From the NCBI RefSeq assembly GCF_037038585.1, contig NC_092520.1, positions 151,899,104 to 151,963,103 on the forward strand: a stretch of 64,000 nucleotides of DNA, read 5' to 3'. Made by a program: the position numbers and the translations under genes. Source of the stretch: Patagioenas fasciata. Taxonomy: Eukaryota; Chordata; Aves; Columbiformes; Columbidae. The notes under the pieces were generated by a model. That model ran no database searches. It had not been told where the DNA came from and saw only the letters and a program-made list of their open reading frames with translations. Of this stretch, positions 37,901 through 52,900 are shown piece after piece. How positions within the stretch are numbered: position 1 is the first letter of the stretch; the number at the start of each line of letters is the position of its first letter.

Positions 37901-40900
37901 GGTGAGGGTAGTTGCACTGCACAGTGAGGAAGAACATCCCTACCAGCAGTTCTGTAGGGACACCCCATGGGAAGCCTTCTCCCAAGGGGAAGGAGAAGGA
38001 AAGCTCTTTTGGGTATTTCTCTTTGCTCTTCTGAAGCGATGCTTCCCCACCTGAATTTCTGAAAATTAAAGCTCAGGAATTGCTTATTCCAATGCTACTC
38101 TGATTATATCTTATGCAGGATGTCAATACACTGATTGCAGGATCAAAGCTGTCTTAATAGATGCTGAAACTCTGGTAGGAATATCCGTTGTGGAAAATGC
38201 GTGCATTCCTTACTGGGAATATACTGTCACGTTTCCTGTACATTTGAGCTGTGCTTGGCTATAAATCTCTCTGATGGGTCTTTAAGCACCTATACGAACA
38301 GAACTACTTACAGTGATCATGGTATCATTGATGTCACATCTATTCTTCTGGACTTCCAGGACCTTTCCCAATCCATGAATAATTCCTTTGTCTGTTGCAA
38401 CATTTGTATAGCTTATAGGAGCATCATTTACAAATAGCTGCAAAAGAAATGCAATCAGCTAGAAAGCAGCAGAGCTGTTTGGTAGCTATCTGGTAACTAG
38501 AGTAGTAGCAAGTGAAAGAAGGATCAATGTACAAGTCTCACTTCAGGAAAACTGATGAGCATAATTAACTTCAACCACTTGCTCACATTCCAGTTGCTAC
38601 ATTTCAGAGCTTCACTGGGCTGAAGGACATTAGATGACTTAGAACTTATTGAAGTTTCTTAGCAATAGGATTTGGCAGATCGTCTTTTTCCACTGTGGGG
38701 TATAAAGGTAAAGGGTTTGAAGAAGGAGCCTAAAGAAAGCCAAAAGCTGGGTTTGCTGTATGTAAGGGATTAGGGGCTTCAGGGAAGCCCTCCCAGCAGC
38801 TGTTCCTTCAAGAATGGCTTTCATCATCTCACTGCTACCCCACACTCCCATTGTGCCCTCACCAGCATCAGTCCCATGAGAAGATGCTTTTCCAAGGCTT
38901 TGCCTTGGGCAGAGCAAACAGCAGGGCTGAAACTGCTTTGGTGAGAACTGTTCTGCCCTCCTTTGCCTGTGCCCAGAAGGAGCTCTGAGACAGAGGATAA
39001 CCAAGTTCCCTTCATGGCTGTGCCGCAGAATTGAGTGTGCTGCTTAATTTTGCTATGCCTAATTTTTCCGATGAGTGATGTTGAAAGGCAATTTGTATTT
39101 GTTGCCAAGTGCTTCGAGCTCTTAGGACTGAAAGTGGAGTAAATCCACAGAAAATAGAATTAATGTATTATAATTGAAGACAGGTTTCTAATAGCTCTTG
39201 CTAAATGTGAACAGCACAACTGAAATCCAATCAAAGATCCATTCAAGGGTGACTTTGAATTAAAGCAGGTCTGTGAGAGAATATTGCATTTGAGCAACAA
39301 CTTTTGTGCTATTGTGTCCCAGAAGCTAATGGGGGTACACAGCTCCTTTTGACTGCATGTTAATTTAAAGGTGAAGCTGGGTACGTAAAAAGCAGGAAAC
39401 CTGTTTCTCCAAGCAAATGCAGACAGCAGTACCTGGTCATTGTGGAGGAAGAACCCAACCTGGTAGGAGAACCCTAGCATGGTCTCCCTGTGCATGCCAT
39501 TGTGCAGATTGTTCTTCAGGAGCTTCTCATCCAGTACAATGTGGTAGCGGATTTGGTTTTCATCCTGCAAACACATGAGTAAATTCAGAGTTGTGTAACA
39601 AACCATGAAAACCTATTAGGGATAGATTTTCCCAAAGGGTATAAGCCAATCATAGATTGCCTGAATTTAAGGAGAATTTTTTCCAGCCACCAGGTTATTT
39701 CTTATTTCCTACTGGGAAGAGTCTGCATTCCTATTAGAATGAAACTTTTATTTACCATGGGGGATGAAAGGCTATTGAACTAGAGGGACCAAGGTTTTCT
39801 TGAGCCTGGTAGTGTCTCTTTCTGTGTACAGGTCTGGCTGACAAATTCAGGGAAAAATCAGTCATATGACTTTCTTAGGACTCTCAACTTCATGAGTTCA
39901 TTTGACATCAAAAGTTGCATATTCATGAGTGTTTTTATAACCTTCTCCATACCCACTCTTTCTTCCTTTGGGAATCTTTAAGTCACCTAGAGATGATAAT
40001 TTACACTAATTTATAGTGTGATTTTTTTTTTTTTTTTAAATCTTTAGGTTCATCTTCAGTGTGAGCGCCACACCTGTTAATTGGAATGTTTTCTGTGCCT
40101 CATTGCTAGAGTGTCTTCATTTTTCAGTGATGTGGTGAAATTTTCCTCTGTACACCAAAAATTTTTGAGGGCTTCCCAAGGCTTCTGCATCTTGTTCCAA
40201 AGAGGGAACTCCCAGAGCTCTCCCTGACTTGGAGGAGGAAGCAGAAGTAGGATGTGTTTGTAAAGAGATTTGTAGACCTGAGAGAAGCTGGGGCAATTGG
40301 AGGGTTTGGGACCTGCCTAGCCAATAGATACAGTGCTGCTGCAGCTTCTGTACCTTGGCAATAAAGGTGCTTGTGTGAAACCTTGTTGCACGCTGTCCCC
40401 TTGTTCTGAATGTTCATACTGCTCCTCGTGCTTCTGCTCCTTCAAAAGTGTGTGAAAGCATGAAGCAACCCCAGGTTCTACGATCTGCGATGTTGCCTGG
40501 CTTTGTTCACAGAGTGAAATAGTGGTCTTTACTTCTCTTAGGGTGGGACGCGATATTTTTTTATTTCCATGGATTTGACAAAGAAATATTTGCAGGCAAG
40601 AAAGTGGGGATTAAGATAGAGCTAATCTCCACCACTGTCCAACCCTATCTTCCTGGCTTAGATGCTTTGGAAGAAAAGTTAACCTTTATCCATCTTCATT
40701 TCTCTCTTTAATCACCAGCAGCGTGACAAAAAGACCTTGCTTCATCATGGCCAAGATATGGGGTCTCCTCCATGTGCCGAGCTCTTCCCTCTGTGGCAGA
40801 GTTCTCCCAAGGTGTTTCATGGAGAGCATAAGATGTAGGCAGGGTTAACCTTACAGTTGTTTTCTGATTTTCTTTGTCAGATTTCCACACCAGGCAAGGT

Positions 40901-43900
40901 TGGGAGGATGCAAGAAAGACAGAAGAAATATTGGTAAGTAGTGCAAATGAAAAGCATTTCTGTGTGTGTGACCCAAATCCAATGGGACTGATGTTTCTTG
41001 TGTATCTCCAAGTCTGTTACAAATGCTTCTTACAGTTATGCAGAAATGATGATGTCATGTCACAAAACAACCAAAACAGTTTCAAAAGTAATTTGAGCAG
41101 ATGAAGCTAGATCATGTGTGAATTCTTCCAGTGAGGCTGCAAGTGGGCCTTTTGCTGTGGGTCCGCTGACTGGTGGTAAATGTTTTCAGATGAGTCATTT
41201 GAACCTTGTGCTCATCAGCTTCTTGGCTGTAAATGTAGATCACGAAAGAAGGGACAGAGTGCAACAGGGTAAATATTTATGGAAGGTGAAGGGAAGTATT
41301 AATGTCATTGAGCAAGTCATGGGCAAAGCTTCCTCTGCAAGGTGTGGTTCTTGGTATGTGCATTTAATAAAGCTGTTTCAAACTGCAGCAAATGACAAGA
41401 AAGGCTCTGGGATGATGCAGGAAACTCATAGTTTATCTTGAGAGGAGACTGACAGGATTGAGAAGTTGTTTGCCCTTATAAATATGTCAACACATAAACA
41501 TCAGAGAGAGAAAGTTGTTTCAGATAAAGCATATTACTGGCGTAAGAATAAAGGGGTACAAACTGGCCAGAGGTGAGCTGTTAAAATAAGCTAGCTTTGG
41601 GCACAAAAACTGAAGTCAGCAGGGGAGGTGGGATGGACATGTCTGCACTGGTGTGAGGAGCTGGTGGCCAGGTCAGGCACGAACCTAATGGGGAGCTCCT
41701 GGGAGTGGGGAGCAGCAGCAATGGGGTTTGTCCAAGGAAAGTTTTCTTGGCAGGAAAATTTCAGAATTTTTTCTGATCCCTGGGCACCAATGGTGCTTGT
41801 AAACTGGGATTAGAAACGATCTGTAGAAAGTTGCTGGGCAATAGTGTTCCTGCAGCAGTAGGGCAAGCATCTGGATAGTTTTAAGAAAGAATGAGAATAT
41901 TTTGTAGAATTATTAATGATGGCTTTGCCAGTGATGACAGGGGACTGGACTTGTTCACCTAGGTCTACTGATGAATGCCTTGGATATTATCAGCATGGTT
42001 TTAATCTAGAGAAGGACAAAACCCAGAACAAACAGCTAGGCTCTCCCAGCAAGGCAGGAAAATATAGATGGATCCATCCCTCTTCACCTTGTCTGGTGTT
42101 AAAAACAAAACTAACCTTACTGGATTTCTGGAAAATAAATCCCTCTTCCTATTTGTGTCCTCTCAATCCACCCACTTGAAACTGAGATAAGATACAGAGC
42201 TGTTAAGAAAAGTCTTCTGAGTAATACGTACCAGCGTAGCAGGCTTTTTATCCCTTAGGTAATTTTCTATGGCATCGTTATTTGGGGCGAAGACTGTGTA
42301 TGTGTTTGCAGCTTCTATTTCATTTGCCAGGCTGTATTGCTGTTGTGAAACACACGAAAACAAGTCAGAATGACCACGGATAGTGCCGTACTACTCCAAA
42401 TGCAAAGAAAGCAGACAATGGCTTCTATTCTTAAAAGGATGTGAAAGCTTACAATAATGTAGCCCCTGAAAATCGAGTAATCGGGCATTTGCTCCAGGCG
42501 TGCCAGCAGCCTTGGCATGACAGTGCTGCGGAGGGGGGTCAGAACCTGAAAAGGGAGCAGATATCCCACGTCAGTGCATGTGCGTGTGCTGTGGTTGCAG
42601 CTGCAAGGATCAGATGCAGGACAAAATGCTGCTCTGTGCAAATATTTTTTTCCAAGAGCTGTTAATTATTTTCCACCACTTGTGATGCAGAGAAACAAAT
42701 CCTCCCTATGCAGCCATATACCTTATCAATAACGTGTATGACTCCGTTTGTGGATGCGATGTCGCCAGCCACGATGTGAGCACCCTCGAGGGTGAGGTTC
42801 TGAAAGAGGGAGAGGAGAGAGGGTTTGATTTTGCATTGCAGTGGTGGTATTTTCCCAGTGGTTCATGCTGTGGATTTCCAGACCTTTCCAAATGTTTGCC
42901 TGGGGATCCACCACAGCTCCCCTCACACTGTTTGGCACTGGGGGCTGGGTTACACTCATGGAACCATGTGCAGGAGAGGTGACTTTGGGACTCTGCTATT
43001 CCCCACTCATGGACTGGCAAAGCCATGGGGTCGCTTGCACTGGGGTGGTTGCTCAGGGGCAGGTGAACTCACCCCCACCCCATGGCAGGGTTAGCTCCTG
43101 TGCCAATTCGCACACTCTCGTGTCTGCACAGGTTTGAAGGATCCCCATTCATAATTTTTTTTCCTCAGGGTATGGAAGTTTGGGGAACTTTTCCCTCCCT
43201 TAATAGGGATGAAGTGGTTAAATGTTCCATATGTATTGCCAGAAAATACTCCTCGGAACAGGGAGTGCTAAATAAAAAGGCTGAGGGGGAAGGGCTGTCA
43301 GTTGTAGTTATCTACCATTAAGAATACCTTTGCGTGGTTTGGAACTATCAAGTTGCACATGCGGACACGTGCACAGTATCACTACTTCCTCCTACCTCCT
43401 CAGTTCCCTAAAATAAGTTATTTGGTTTCCTTGATGCTCTTTGTCTTAAATTAGTTCACACCAGCTGCTCCAGACAGGGATTGCACTTCTGCTTGGCCAT
43501 GAGACTGTTCAGTGTTTGCAGCAGCTACCGGGACATTAGGAATAAATAATACTGTGGACAAATTTCAGCTAGGTAAAGTGGTGGAAAAAACAAAGTTAAT
43601 GTTTCTCCCAGAGGACCCCATATTATAGATCTATTCCTTTAATTTTGTGACACAGTCTTTTTCTAAAAAATACAGATATATAATGTTTGTGTGGTTTTGT
43701 AATACAGGAAAGTCAGTGGCAGTGATGGTCAGGGTTTGGTGTATGATACCACAGTCATTTGCAGGTCATCTTACCCCATTTTCCTTAGACAAGTGTAGGA
43801 AGTTGCTCTGTAGAGATGTTGGCAGCATGTCAGAGGATGATAAATTCTGGAAATCAGCAAAGCTGTAAGCTCCTGTCAATACATGATACCTAAAGGAAAT

Positions 43901-46900
43901 TAACTGGATTTGAAGGTTTTGTATTTTCTATTTTTTTTTTCCCCAGATAAATATTCTTAATGTGTCTAAAACTGTGGTTTAAAGTAGGAATTGTTTGTAC
44001 AATACCTACTTCAGCTGTGTGCTGGGATTAGTTTGGCCTTTAAATGTTTCTCACAAAATACAAGTAAAGTCTTTGTTTTCAGTGGAATTGCTACAGAGAT
44101 TTATACCACTGTAATTAGAAGGGCAAGCCTATGTCCCTCCCTTAAAAATGTAAGACCTGTCTTGCTTTAAAGGCTTCAAACCAAAGCCTTGTTTGGAATG
44201 GAAAGCAATTCCTTTAAAAAGCCTCCAAACCCAAAACCTTTAACGTACTTCAGTAGAGTTGGGATGTTAGTCTTTGACATCCAAAAGGCTTTCTCATCTT
44301 CATCCATGTTTTCAATTGCTTCAAGACAAGGCACGAGGACAGTAAGGTTTGAGGTGGTGGACAACATTGAGTTTATCTCGGCCTCCTGCATCAAAGTAAA
44401 GAGCGCTAAAATAATTCATCCTGAGGACAATCTATAAATAGCAGCTGGTGACTTTTTAACGAGGTGGAGTATGTGACGTGCTTTTTGACCGGCCTGGAGA
44501 AGAAAAACTATTATACTGAGCAATGACTTGAACAAAAGTACTTAGAGCTGTACAAAAATTGTAAATGAGTGTCAATTTTTTACAGAATAGATTGTCATCA
44601 TTTAAAGGGGAGAACCCATGTTTAGGTCAGAATTGTTTTTTATTACAAAACACATAAGCTGCCTCCCACAGAAGTTAGTCTGTCTCATGGATTCTATTTT
44701 ATGCACTTGAATGTTAAAAAAAACCCCATGGTGATAAATACTCCTGGTTACTGATAACTTCAAGTAACCTGGTCTTACAGAGCACTCCATACTATTTAAC
44801 AGAGAGAAGGATTATGAACCATGACATAAGAAACCCACACGACAAAATGTTCCCATTTGGAATAGCACTATTTAACCTGGCTGGGATTTTTCAAGATGCC
44901 CCAGGGATATCCGTGCCCACTAGCAATGCAGTGGGGCTTGCTGCTGACAGCTCTAATTTTAGATGGGGGATGTGGGCGCTGTAGTATGCATGGACTAATT
45001 AATCTTCCATATGCTTATCTGCCTTAAGGATGGAGAGAGCCTCCACTGAAGAGGTTTTTTTCAGTTGTGTGATTTTTTGGGGGGGGAGTGGTGGTAGTGC
45101 AGAGTGGGCTAGAAAAAGGAGAGCTAAAGATTTGAATGTGGTTCTCCAGACTTTTCACAGGCTCCACAGCTTGCCACTTTTGATAGTGCAAAACTTGAGG
45201 GAACAATATGAGCTTGCGTTGTACCTATTTGAAGCTGGTATGCTGCCTGGAAGCTGGCTTGTTTTGGATAGTCCTTCGATACCCATACTGGGTTTTAAAG
45301 CAAGAAGGGAATTGGCTGCCTTAAATAGCTGGGAATTTTGTCTCTGTTAAGATCATCTTTCTTTCTAGCCATCATCACTGTCACCTTCCAAATATTTAAA
45401 TATAGAAATAGCAACAGACTTCCTTTTCTCATCTTTCCTGACCAGCAAGAAAAATATTTGGTTATGAAAAGTGGTAAACATCACATTCCTGCTCAAGTAT
45501 GAAGTTAAAAACCCCACAGATGGATAGACCTCCTTATTTTGCACTTGTTTGTAGCTACCAGTATTTAAGGGATACCATTTCTCTGAAGTGTAACAGAAAT
45601 TTCCACATCCCTGTTTCAACAGATTATACAGAATTTGCTCTCTGATTTCCCCTACTCCCCTGACTTCATTATCTGAAGTGCACATTGGCAGGTGAACAGC
45701 CTTTCCTATTGTGCTTATTTCTTTAACTTCATTAGATGGTCTTTACAGTGTCCAGCCCTGCAGCCTGAGCTCAGGGCCAGGCAGAAAACCGATTTAAATT
45801 AGCCATGCTGGCCTCTCTTTTAGGCAGCTCCCTGAGGTCCCTGTTGCACTTGTGTTATTTAATTTACCCTGAGCCATATAACTTTGAAAACCGTGAAAGC
45901 AGCTAATACGCTGTGACTTCTGCTTCTGATGCTATTCGTTAATATACACCTGTTCCTTTCTGCTTGCTACGTATTTGCTACACACTTATTATATTTAGGT
46001 TTTAAGCTCTTTATGGGGGAAACTGGTTTTGATCTTTGTTCATGCAGTGTCAGCCACAGTGGGGTAGCACCTCTAATGTTACTGCTGCCCTAGTAATAGA
46101 TGATAGCATGTGAAAATAAAAAGTAGACAGAGACAATTGACCTATACTTTTTTTTTCCTAAGTTGGTGTTTCTTCCCTTATCTGAAGGTAAATAATCAAA
46201 TATTTTCCTTAGTTCCCAGCACCTCAGTCAAGCCTGCACAGACTAAGGTTTTTTTCCTCCTTGCTTGCTGCAGCAGCAGCATTGACCAGCTGTACTGCTG
46301 TGTTTTCTTGGCACAGGGCTCAGTGAAAATGGGAATGGTAAGGCATTGCCTTCCTTCTCCACTGACTTGTAGGTTTATTGCATGAGGGAAGTTGGAAGGA
46401 ATGACTTGGGCACACATTCAGGCTCTGCTTGCACCCTGCTGCTGGTCATCTGGACTGCAATGTAGTTATGTACAGAGCAAGTCCTGGCTTATGTAGACCC
46501 CTGCCTCAGAGAATGGGCTTGTGACTTGTTCTTCTGCCTCTGAAGCTTCCTCACTTGCCTGAATTTTGGATCAGAATTTGGTTTTCAGGCAGAGATAGGG
46601 AACCAAATAATCAGCCCTGCCATCACTGGTGGGAGAGGGAGACTAACGCTTCTCCAGAGCTTGGGCCTCTGCTGTGTGATAGGAATATTGCTGTGAAGTT
46701 CCAGTTTCTAAAGGCTAAAAGGGCCATGCATTTCTGCAAACTTCAACAAACTTAAAAAAATCAGCCATGAAGTGTACTTACATTAACCCATTGGGTAAAT
46801 GCAGCTGCTTCTGACAGAGTTGACAACTCCTGATTAGAAAGGAAAAAAAAGAGAGAGCAATAATTACATAACCTGTAATTAGCTGTATCAAAGTACTCTT

Positions 46901-49900
46901 GCTGTAGCCTGTGGTGTAACTCAGCGTGTCTGACCTGTCTGATGTGACATGGAGGAGCATGAGGTTTTCAGTATGTGTGAAAAGGGAAGATGTTTGTGTT
47001 TTTCTAGTACTGATACATTCTGGGAAGAGTGAGTCATCAGCTCTTGAAAATCAGGCCATCTATTGCTTAGGTGTATAAGCTGTGCCTGACCTTGGTGGGT
47101 AACTTGTCCTGACCTCAGGCTAAGTGTTACTCTTCTGGGAATGTAAAACTAAATATTTTCTTAACTCCATGCAAAATTAATTGAAAGAAGATATGTTATT
47201 TTGGTTGGTATTTATACAGTATCTTATATATCATCCTGCACATGGAGATCATTTATTCTGCCACAGTACTTCAAACAGAGATAGATATTGTATGAGCCCG
47301 GATGGCAGATAGTGCTAAGAGGCATGCTAAGATTATTGCTAATGGCTGAGACTGCTGACACTTTCATTTTTTCCTGTGCTGTTAAATGCATATTTATTTC
47401 ACCAATTTACTTGTTTTCGTTTTGTTTGCCTGCTGGTCAGCATGGTTTGTTTTAACATGATAAATGGAGTGTTTCCATTGAGATAGACCTCAAGGCAGAA
47501 CTTCAGAAGAGCTGGGTGCTCATCCCTCCCACTTGGGAAGTGAGTGCTGAGCACTTCTGCACTTTAGACCTCTGGGGCTGGCATTGTTCAATTTGTCTTA
47601 AAGAAATATGCTTGTATCCCTTAGGCCTCTTTCCAAGCTATATTTTTAAACACAACAGATAATTTCTGTATCAGGCAAGTCTCCAGCAGAAACACTGACT
47701 GCAGATAGCACTGGTGGGCGTAATATTTTTCTGACTGTTTATAATGGCTTTGCTATCTCTCTGGTTAAGATCCAGCGAAAGAGCTGTGCAGTAAGTCCGG
47801 CGCTCAGAGATGATGACAATCTTACTTACATCTGCAGCATTTCCATAACATATTTTACCATCTCCTTCATAGCCCTTTGGGCACACGCACTCCCAGCCAC
47901 GAGAAGATTCAAACTGACAAGTTGCCTTTGAACAAGAAAGAGAGAAAATTTGTCAAATACTGAGGAGACTGCTCAAGAGCAAGGATGGCCTGTAAACACT
48001 TTTCCTGATACAAAATCATATACAGACATAGCCTTCACAAAGGATCTTCGTACCATATTCCATGAACCTCCTCTCTCTTTTACAGGACAACCTCCTTCAG
48101 CAGGCCCTGAGTTACCTTCCCAACATGCACTAGGTCTAGGAATCTAAACCCTTCCTTCACCTTTTCTTACTTGATCCCTACATAAACTGGACACTGTCCC
48201 TCAACCAAATATGGTAGATTTGTCCTCTGCTTCCCCATGGTCTTTGCTTGAGCTCTGTCACTGTGTCCCACCTGAGGCTGGTGTGGTTCTCTCAGGCACT
48301 ACCAAACACAGCAGAGCCTGCAGGTCTGCTGAACACCTGCAGCTACTGATAAAGCTGATAGATGCCTGTGTAGAGACATGTGACTTGAGTAGAAGTCTCA
48401 ACAGATTATTGCATCCAAATTGTAATTACTGGTAGAGAAGCAGCATTTATTTGCTCCAGGCTTGAGACAGCCCTTCTGTACAGGCAGAGTTGGGAGCAGC
48501 CCTTGCAACCTGTCCTCAGTGCATGTACTGTATTGATGTGGTTCACATAGAATTTTTGGTGCTTGTAGCACTCCTTGGAAAGCTTTGTTCCAACTCAAGC
48601 AGAAATTGCAGGCTTGAAATGGCAAGGAAATACTATGGTGCATGCAGAAGGCAAAGTGTGATACGTATCTGAACACTTTGTTTAAGGAATGATTAATTAC
48701 TCACCAGATGATGGCATTTTCCATTTCGTTCCAGGCATGAGTTTATGGGTGTGCATTCAATTCCATTCCCCCGAAATCCATCCTTACACTTGCAGTCATT
48801 CTGTCATTTCAATAAAACACAACAATTTATTAAAATTATTAACATAGTGTACATATTCTGGGCATGGTGAATTAGTATCTCTGTGTTTCTGCGTGGCTCT
48901 ATTGACTTCAGTGGAATGACACTGACTAATATCTCCAGAAGACCTTTGTACCTGACATCTAGTAAAAGTATTTGCTGCCAGAACACCACCATGTAGGAGG
49001 CAGAAAGCACTGGGATAGGAACTGAAAGGAAACTGCTTTGGGTAGAGAGCGCCATGTGGAAATAGCCTTGAGGCTGGGAAGGAGAAGATAATTTGGGGAG
49101 GAAACAGGATAGGAAGCACTGGTAGAGCAAACTGGGTGAAGACTAGTGCCAAAGGTAGCAGTGCAAGTGAGAGGGCTTACCTGACCCGGCCCAATGTATA
49201 TGCAGGTGGCATTTTGGTGGCACCCTGCCGCGGTGGGCAGCAGGCAGTTGTTTATGGCAGAGCAGTCCCTTCCATCGCCCGTCCATCCTGCCTGGCAAGC
49301 ACATGTGTACTCGCCCGGGCCCATCTGAATGCACTCAGCCTGGGGGGATGCAGAGGCATCTGGTTTTAGTTCTAAGGCTTGTCTAAGCAACAGCAATGCC
49401 ACTATTGTGGAAAGAGCTTGAAACTGCAGTGAACATTATGACTCTTCCTTCTGCAAATATTTCTGTCCAAACCTTCCTTCTTGCCTACTTTTCTGTGGTG
49501 TCAGGTTCTGTGCAAAAAACATGTACTTACATTGATATTGCAGCCACCTGGGCTTAAAGCAGCACAAGGATCAACTTTGTTGCAGCTCATGCCATCTCCC
49601 TCGTAGCCAGGTTTGCAAACACAGCTATAGAGACAAGAGGAGGAGGGAGGCGTTGAACGTGATAGCACAGCTGTAAAGTGAAGTAGTTGTTTTCCACTGT
49701 GACATGCTACATATAGGCAATTTAAAATTGTATAACCTTGTATTCATGATGCAAACAGCTTAAGTGCATACATATGTGATTTTTTTTTTCTTCCCAAAAT
49801 ATTGCCAGAGTTAATTAAGTCAAATGAGGGATCCATTCTCTGTGTATGAGATGGGGAGTTAATTCTCTGCTGATGTGATCTTTGCAAAGGTGAGCTAATA

Positions 49901-52900
49901 GCTCTAAATTAATTATTGAGCTTGGGTTACTCCTTCTTTCAGTGACAGAGAAGATAGCTCTCTCCCTGAAATGCATGCTAGACTATGAGCCCCCCATTTC
50001 CCCGGATCCTGCCCCTCAAAATTAACTCATATTGGAGGGAATTTCTTAAGCACTGAAGCTACACAGCATCCCACATTCTGCCTTCTGTGATGACTCATAA
50101 TGAATACACTGCAGCAGGAGGCAAACTTGCTGCCATGTGAAGTTTAGCATGAGGCAAGTGCAAGGCAGCTGTATCAGTAACGGAGTTTTGTGACCAGTCA
50201 TGTCAGGACTGGAGAGTCTGTGCTGAAGTTTGTGGTGGTGTGGCATGCAAAACTTGCCTGAGCTGAATGGAACAAGCTATCTACCCCCAAACTGCTTGAG
50301 AGTTTCATTGTTTTTCAGCAAGGCTCAAGCTCCTAATTCAGTAAGGGAAGGTTAGAAATAAGAGGTTCCTAAAAGCCTTCGCAGAATTTCGTCAGAAGGT
50401 AGACTTCTGAACAAGGATCGGATCCGTATGCGACTGTCTCATCAATGTTAAACATAAGGTACAGGATAGGGCGTTGAGAACTCTTAATTACTACCTTGCA
50501 ACGCAAGGTCAATGCGGTGCATGTTTATGCTTATTTGCTACATAGCAGCATTTCAGTGGCTGATGTTTCTGTACTGCTACAAGGCGTTGTTTTAATCAAG
50601 CAGATGGAAAAGAGCTGCAGCATAGTTAATGTTAATAAGATGCAAGTTACCTCACTGCACCATCGCTAAGCTGGCAGTCTGCATGTGCATGGCAGAGCTG
50701 TAGAGAGGGCTCACAGGGAACAATCTGCTTATCACAGAATTTTCCTGTGTATCCACTTCTGCATGATCCAGGAACACAGATCCCGTCACTGTCTATTCGG
50801 TTATCACATTTCCCATAGATGCAGAGGCACTCTACAAGAGATAAATTACAATGTGCAATTCTATAGTGGTAAAAGACGTCTATCCTCACATAGTGTTTCT
50901 TATAAATTGGGTCTTTCTTTTTTTTTCTAGCATCTAAACTTTTGTATTTTTAAAGTCTCTCTTTGTTGGGGGACTTATTGTTTATTTATCATATCGTTAC
51001 CTTTTCAGGTGTGTTTTATGTGTAACTATTTAAAATCTATTATGTCTTCACAGTGCACTTACCCATCAATGAATTTCAAAGTACTTCAGAGAAGCAGGAA
51101 GAAAATGCTATGTCCTAGGCTATTAAGGGTAAAGTTATTTCATTGCACAAGTTTTGGCATGCTTTTAGTCATATATGAAGCCTTTTAATACTGAGTTCAC
51201 AATCCTAAAAATTGCACAGTGCTGGGCTAGTACACAGAGCAGTAGCACAGACCTACTAGCACTTTTCTGGGGCTGGGCTGCTTAGTGCTGCTGGGAGGCA
51301 CAGCAATGTGCCCAAAGGACATAGTAGATAGGCCTTCTGCAGTCCCAAGGAATGCCAGTGGTGACTAGTTAAGCCAACATGTACTGCTTTGGCAAGACTA
51401 GAGCTTAGGCAAAGCCAGCTTTTCTTATGGAATTTGTCCATGTACATCTGAACCTTCAGGTAAGCTGTGGCTTCATGAATGACAGGCTGTTTCATAGCAA
51501 AAAGAAACTAAAAGTGTTTTTTGTCGTTCGGGACTATATCTGTATTTATGCTGTATATTCTGTAGACTCTGAAACGTAGTGTGGTTTGACATAGAAGAAT
51601 TAAATCTGTCAGTATACAGAAGATGACTACTAGAATCATAAGCTATTCAATAGATCAGAAATTATTCAGTAGGATGGTTATCAAGTGGCCCTAAAAAAAA
51701 AAAATCTGTTTATAGATCTAGTTGTCCTTAGATTACATGTGTTTGTCATTGCAGGCAGAATCTCTTCTCTTGTGGGCAATACCAGATGGGAATGGAATAG
51801 CAAAGACTTTCTTTTCAGTTACTCAAGTGAGGGAAACAAAGGAAAAGAACAATAAATTAGTATAAGGTGAGCTATAACATCTTACAAAAAGCCCAAATAA
51901 GTCAGTAAGAAGTTTTTCACTGACTCTGGGCTTATGATGTGTCCATTTGAAATAAGGAATGAAATTACCCTAGAGACATCTTGCTCATCCACCACATAGA
52001 CTATTTAGCGAGAGCCATTAACTCCTACCTTAATGTTACTAGGGTCCAAAAGAAATAGCCCATGCTCTTTTGCTGAGCAAGTACAGCTGTACTTACTTTT
52101 GTCACACTCAGGTCCGTATTTGCTAGGGTCTGAGCAGAACTGACAGCGTGAGCCTTGAAATGCCTCAGTACAAACGCAGGTCCCATTGCCATCCAGGCCA
52201 TCCATGCACTGCGGTATGGAAGAGAGGTGATTTCTATGTATAAATTCAAATAAATCTTTAGCCTTCCCCCAGAGAAGAGACCATGTGCCCATCCATAGTA
52301 TGACTGTGATAGACAGCCATCAAATCTCAGCTTTGATGAAAAAGGTGTTTCAAAGCAAAAGCTTTCCTTGTGCTTGTACTTTGCTGCTGTGGATTCTACC
52401 TTCCTTTGCAATTTTAAAGTGAGACTAGTGAGCTGGGTCATTATTCTGTGCTGTGCAAAGTACAAGTATCAGAGTGGGTCACCCAGCCCCAGCCTTGCCT
52501 GAGTGCTCTGTGTTGGAACCATAGAAACCTGCAATTTGGACATCTCGGGGAAGACTGGTTCATTTTCCCTCTTCTGTATAACTGAACCTGAAATTCATGG
52601 CCATCACGCGGCATAAGTGGAGGGTGCAGCTCGTGTGGAGCCTAACATTTCTGTCTTGTAGAAGTGCTTCAGGGACTTTTGGGACACAGTCTGTCCTTCC
52701 CCTTCCCCCCATGGGGTGCTGCCATATGCTCTGCTTACCTGCCCGTTTCCTGAGCAGGGTTTAGAGAAACCTCCTGGACATGGACTGCAGTCAGGGCCAA
52801 AGAAGCCTTTGCAACACTTTGGTTCCTATGAAATAAAGCAGATATCCTCTCTTCCAGTGCCTTAGTGTGGAGGCAGAAAACAACTTTCCATTGTGCTTTG

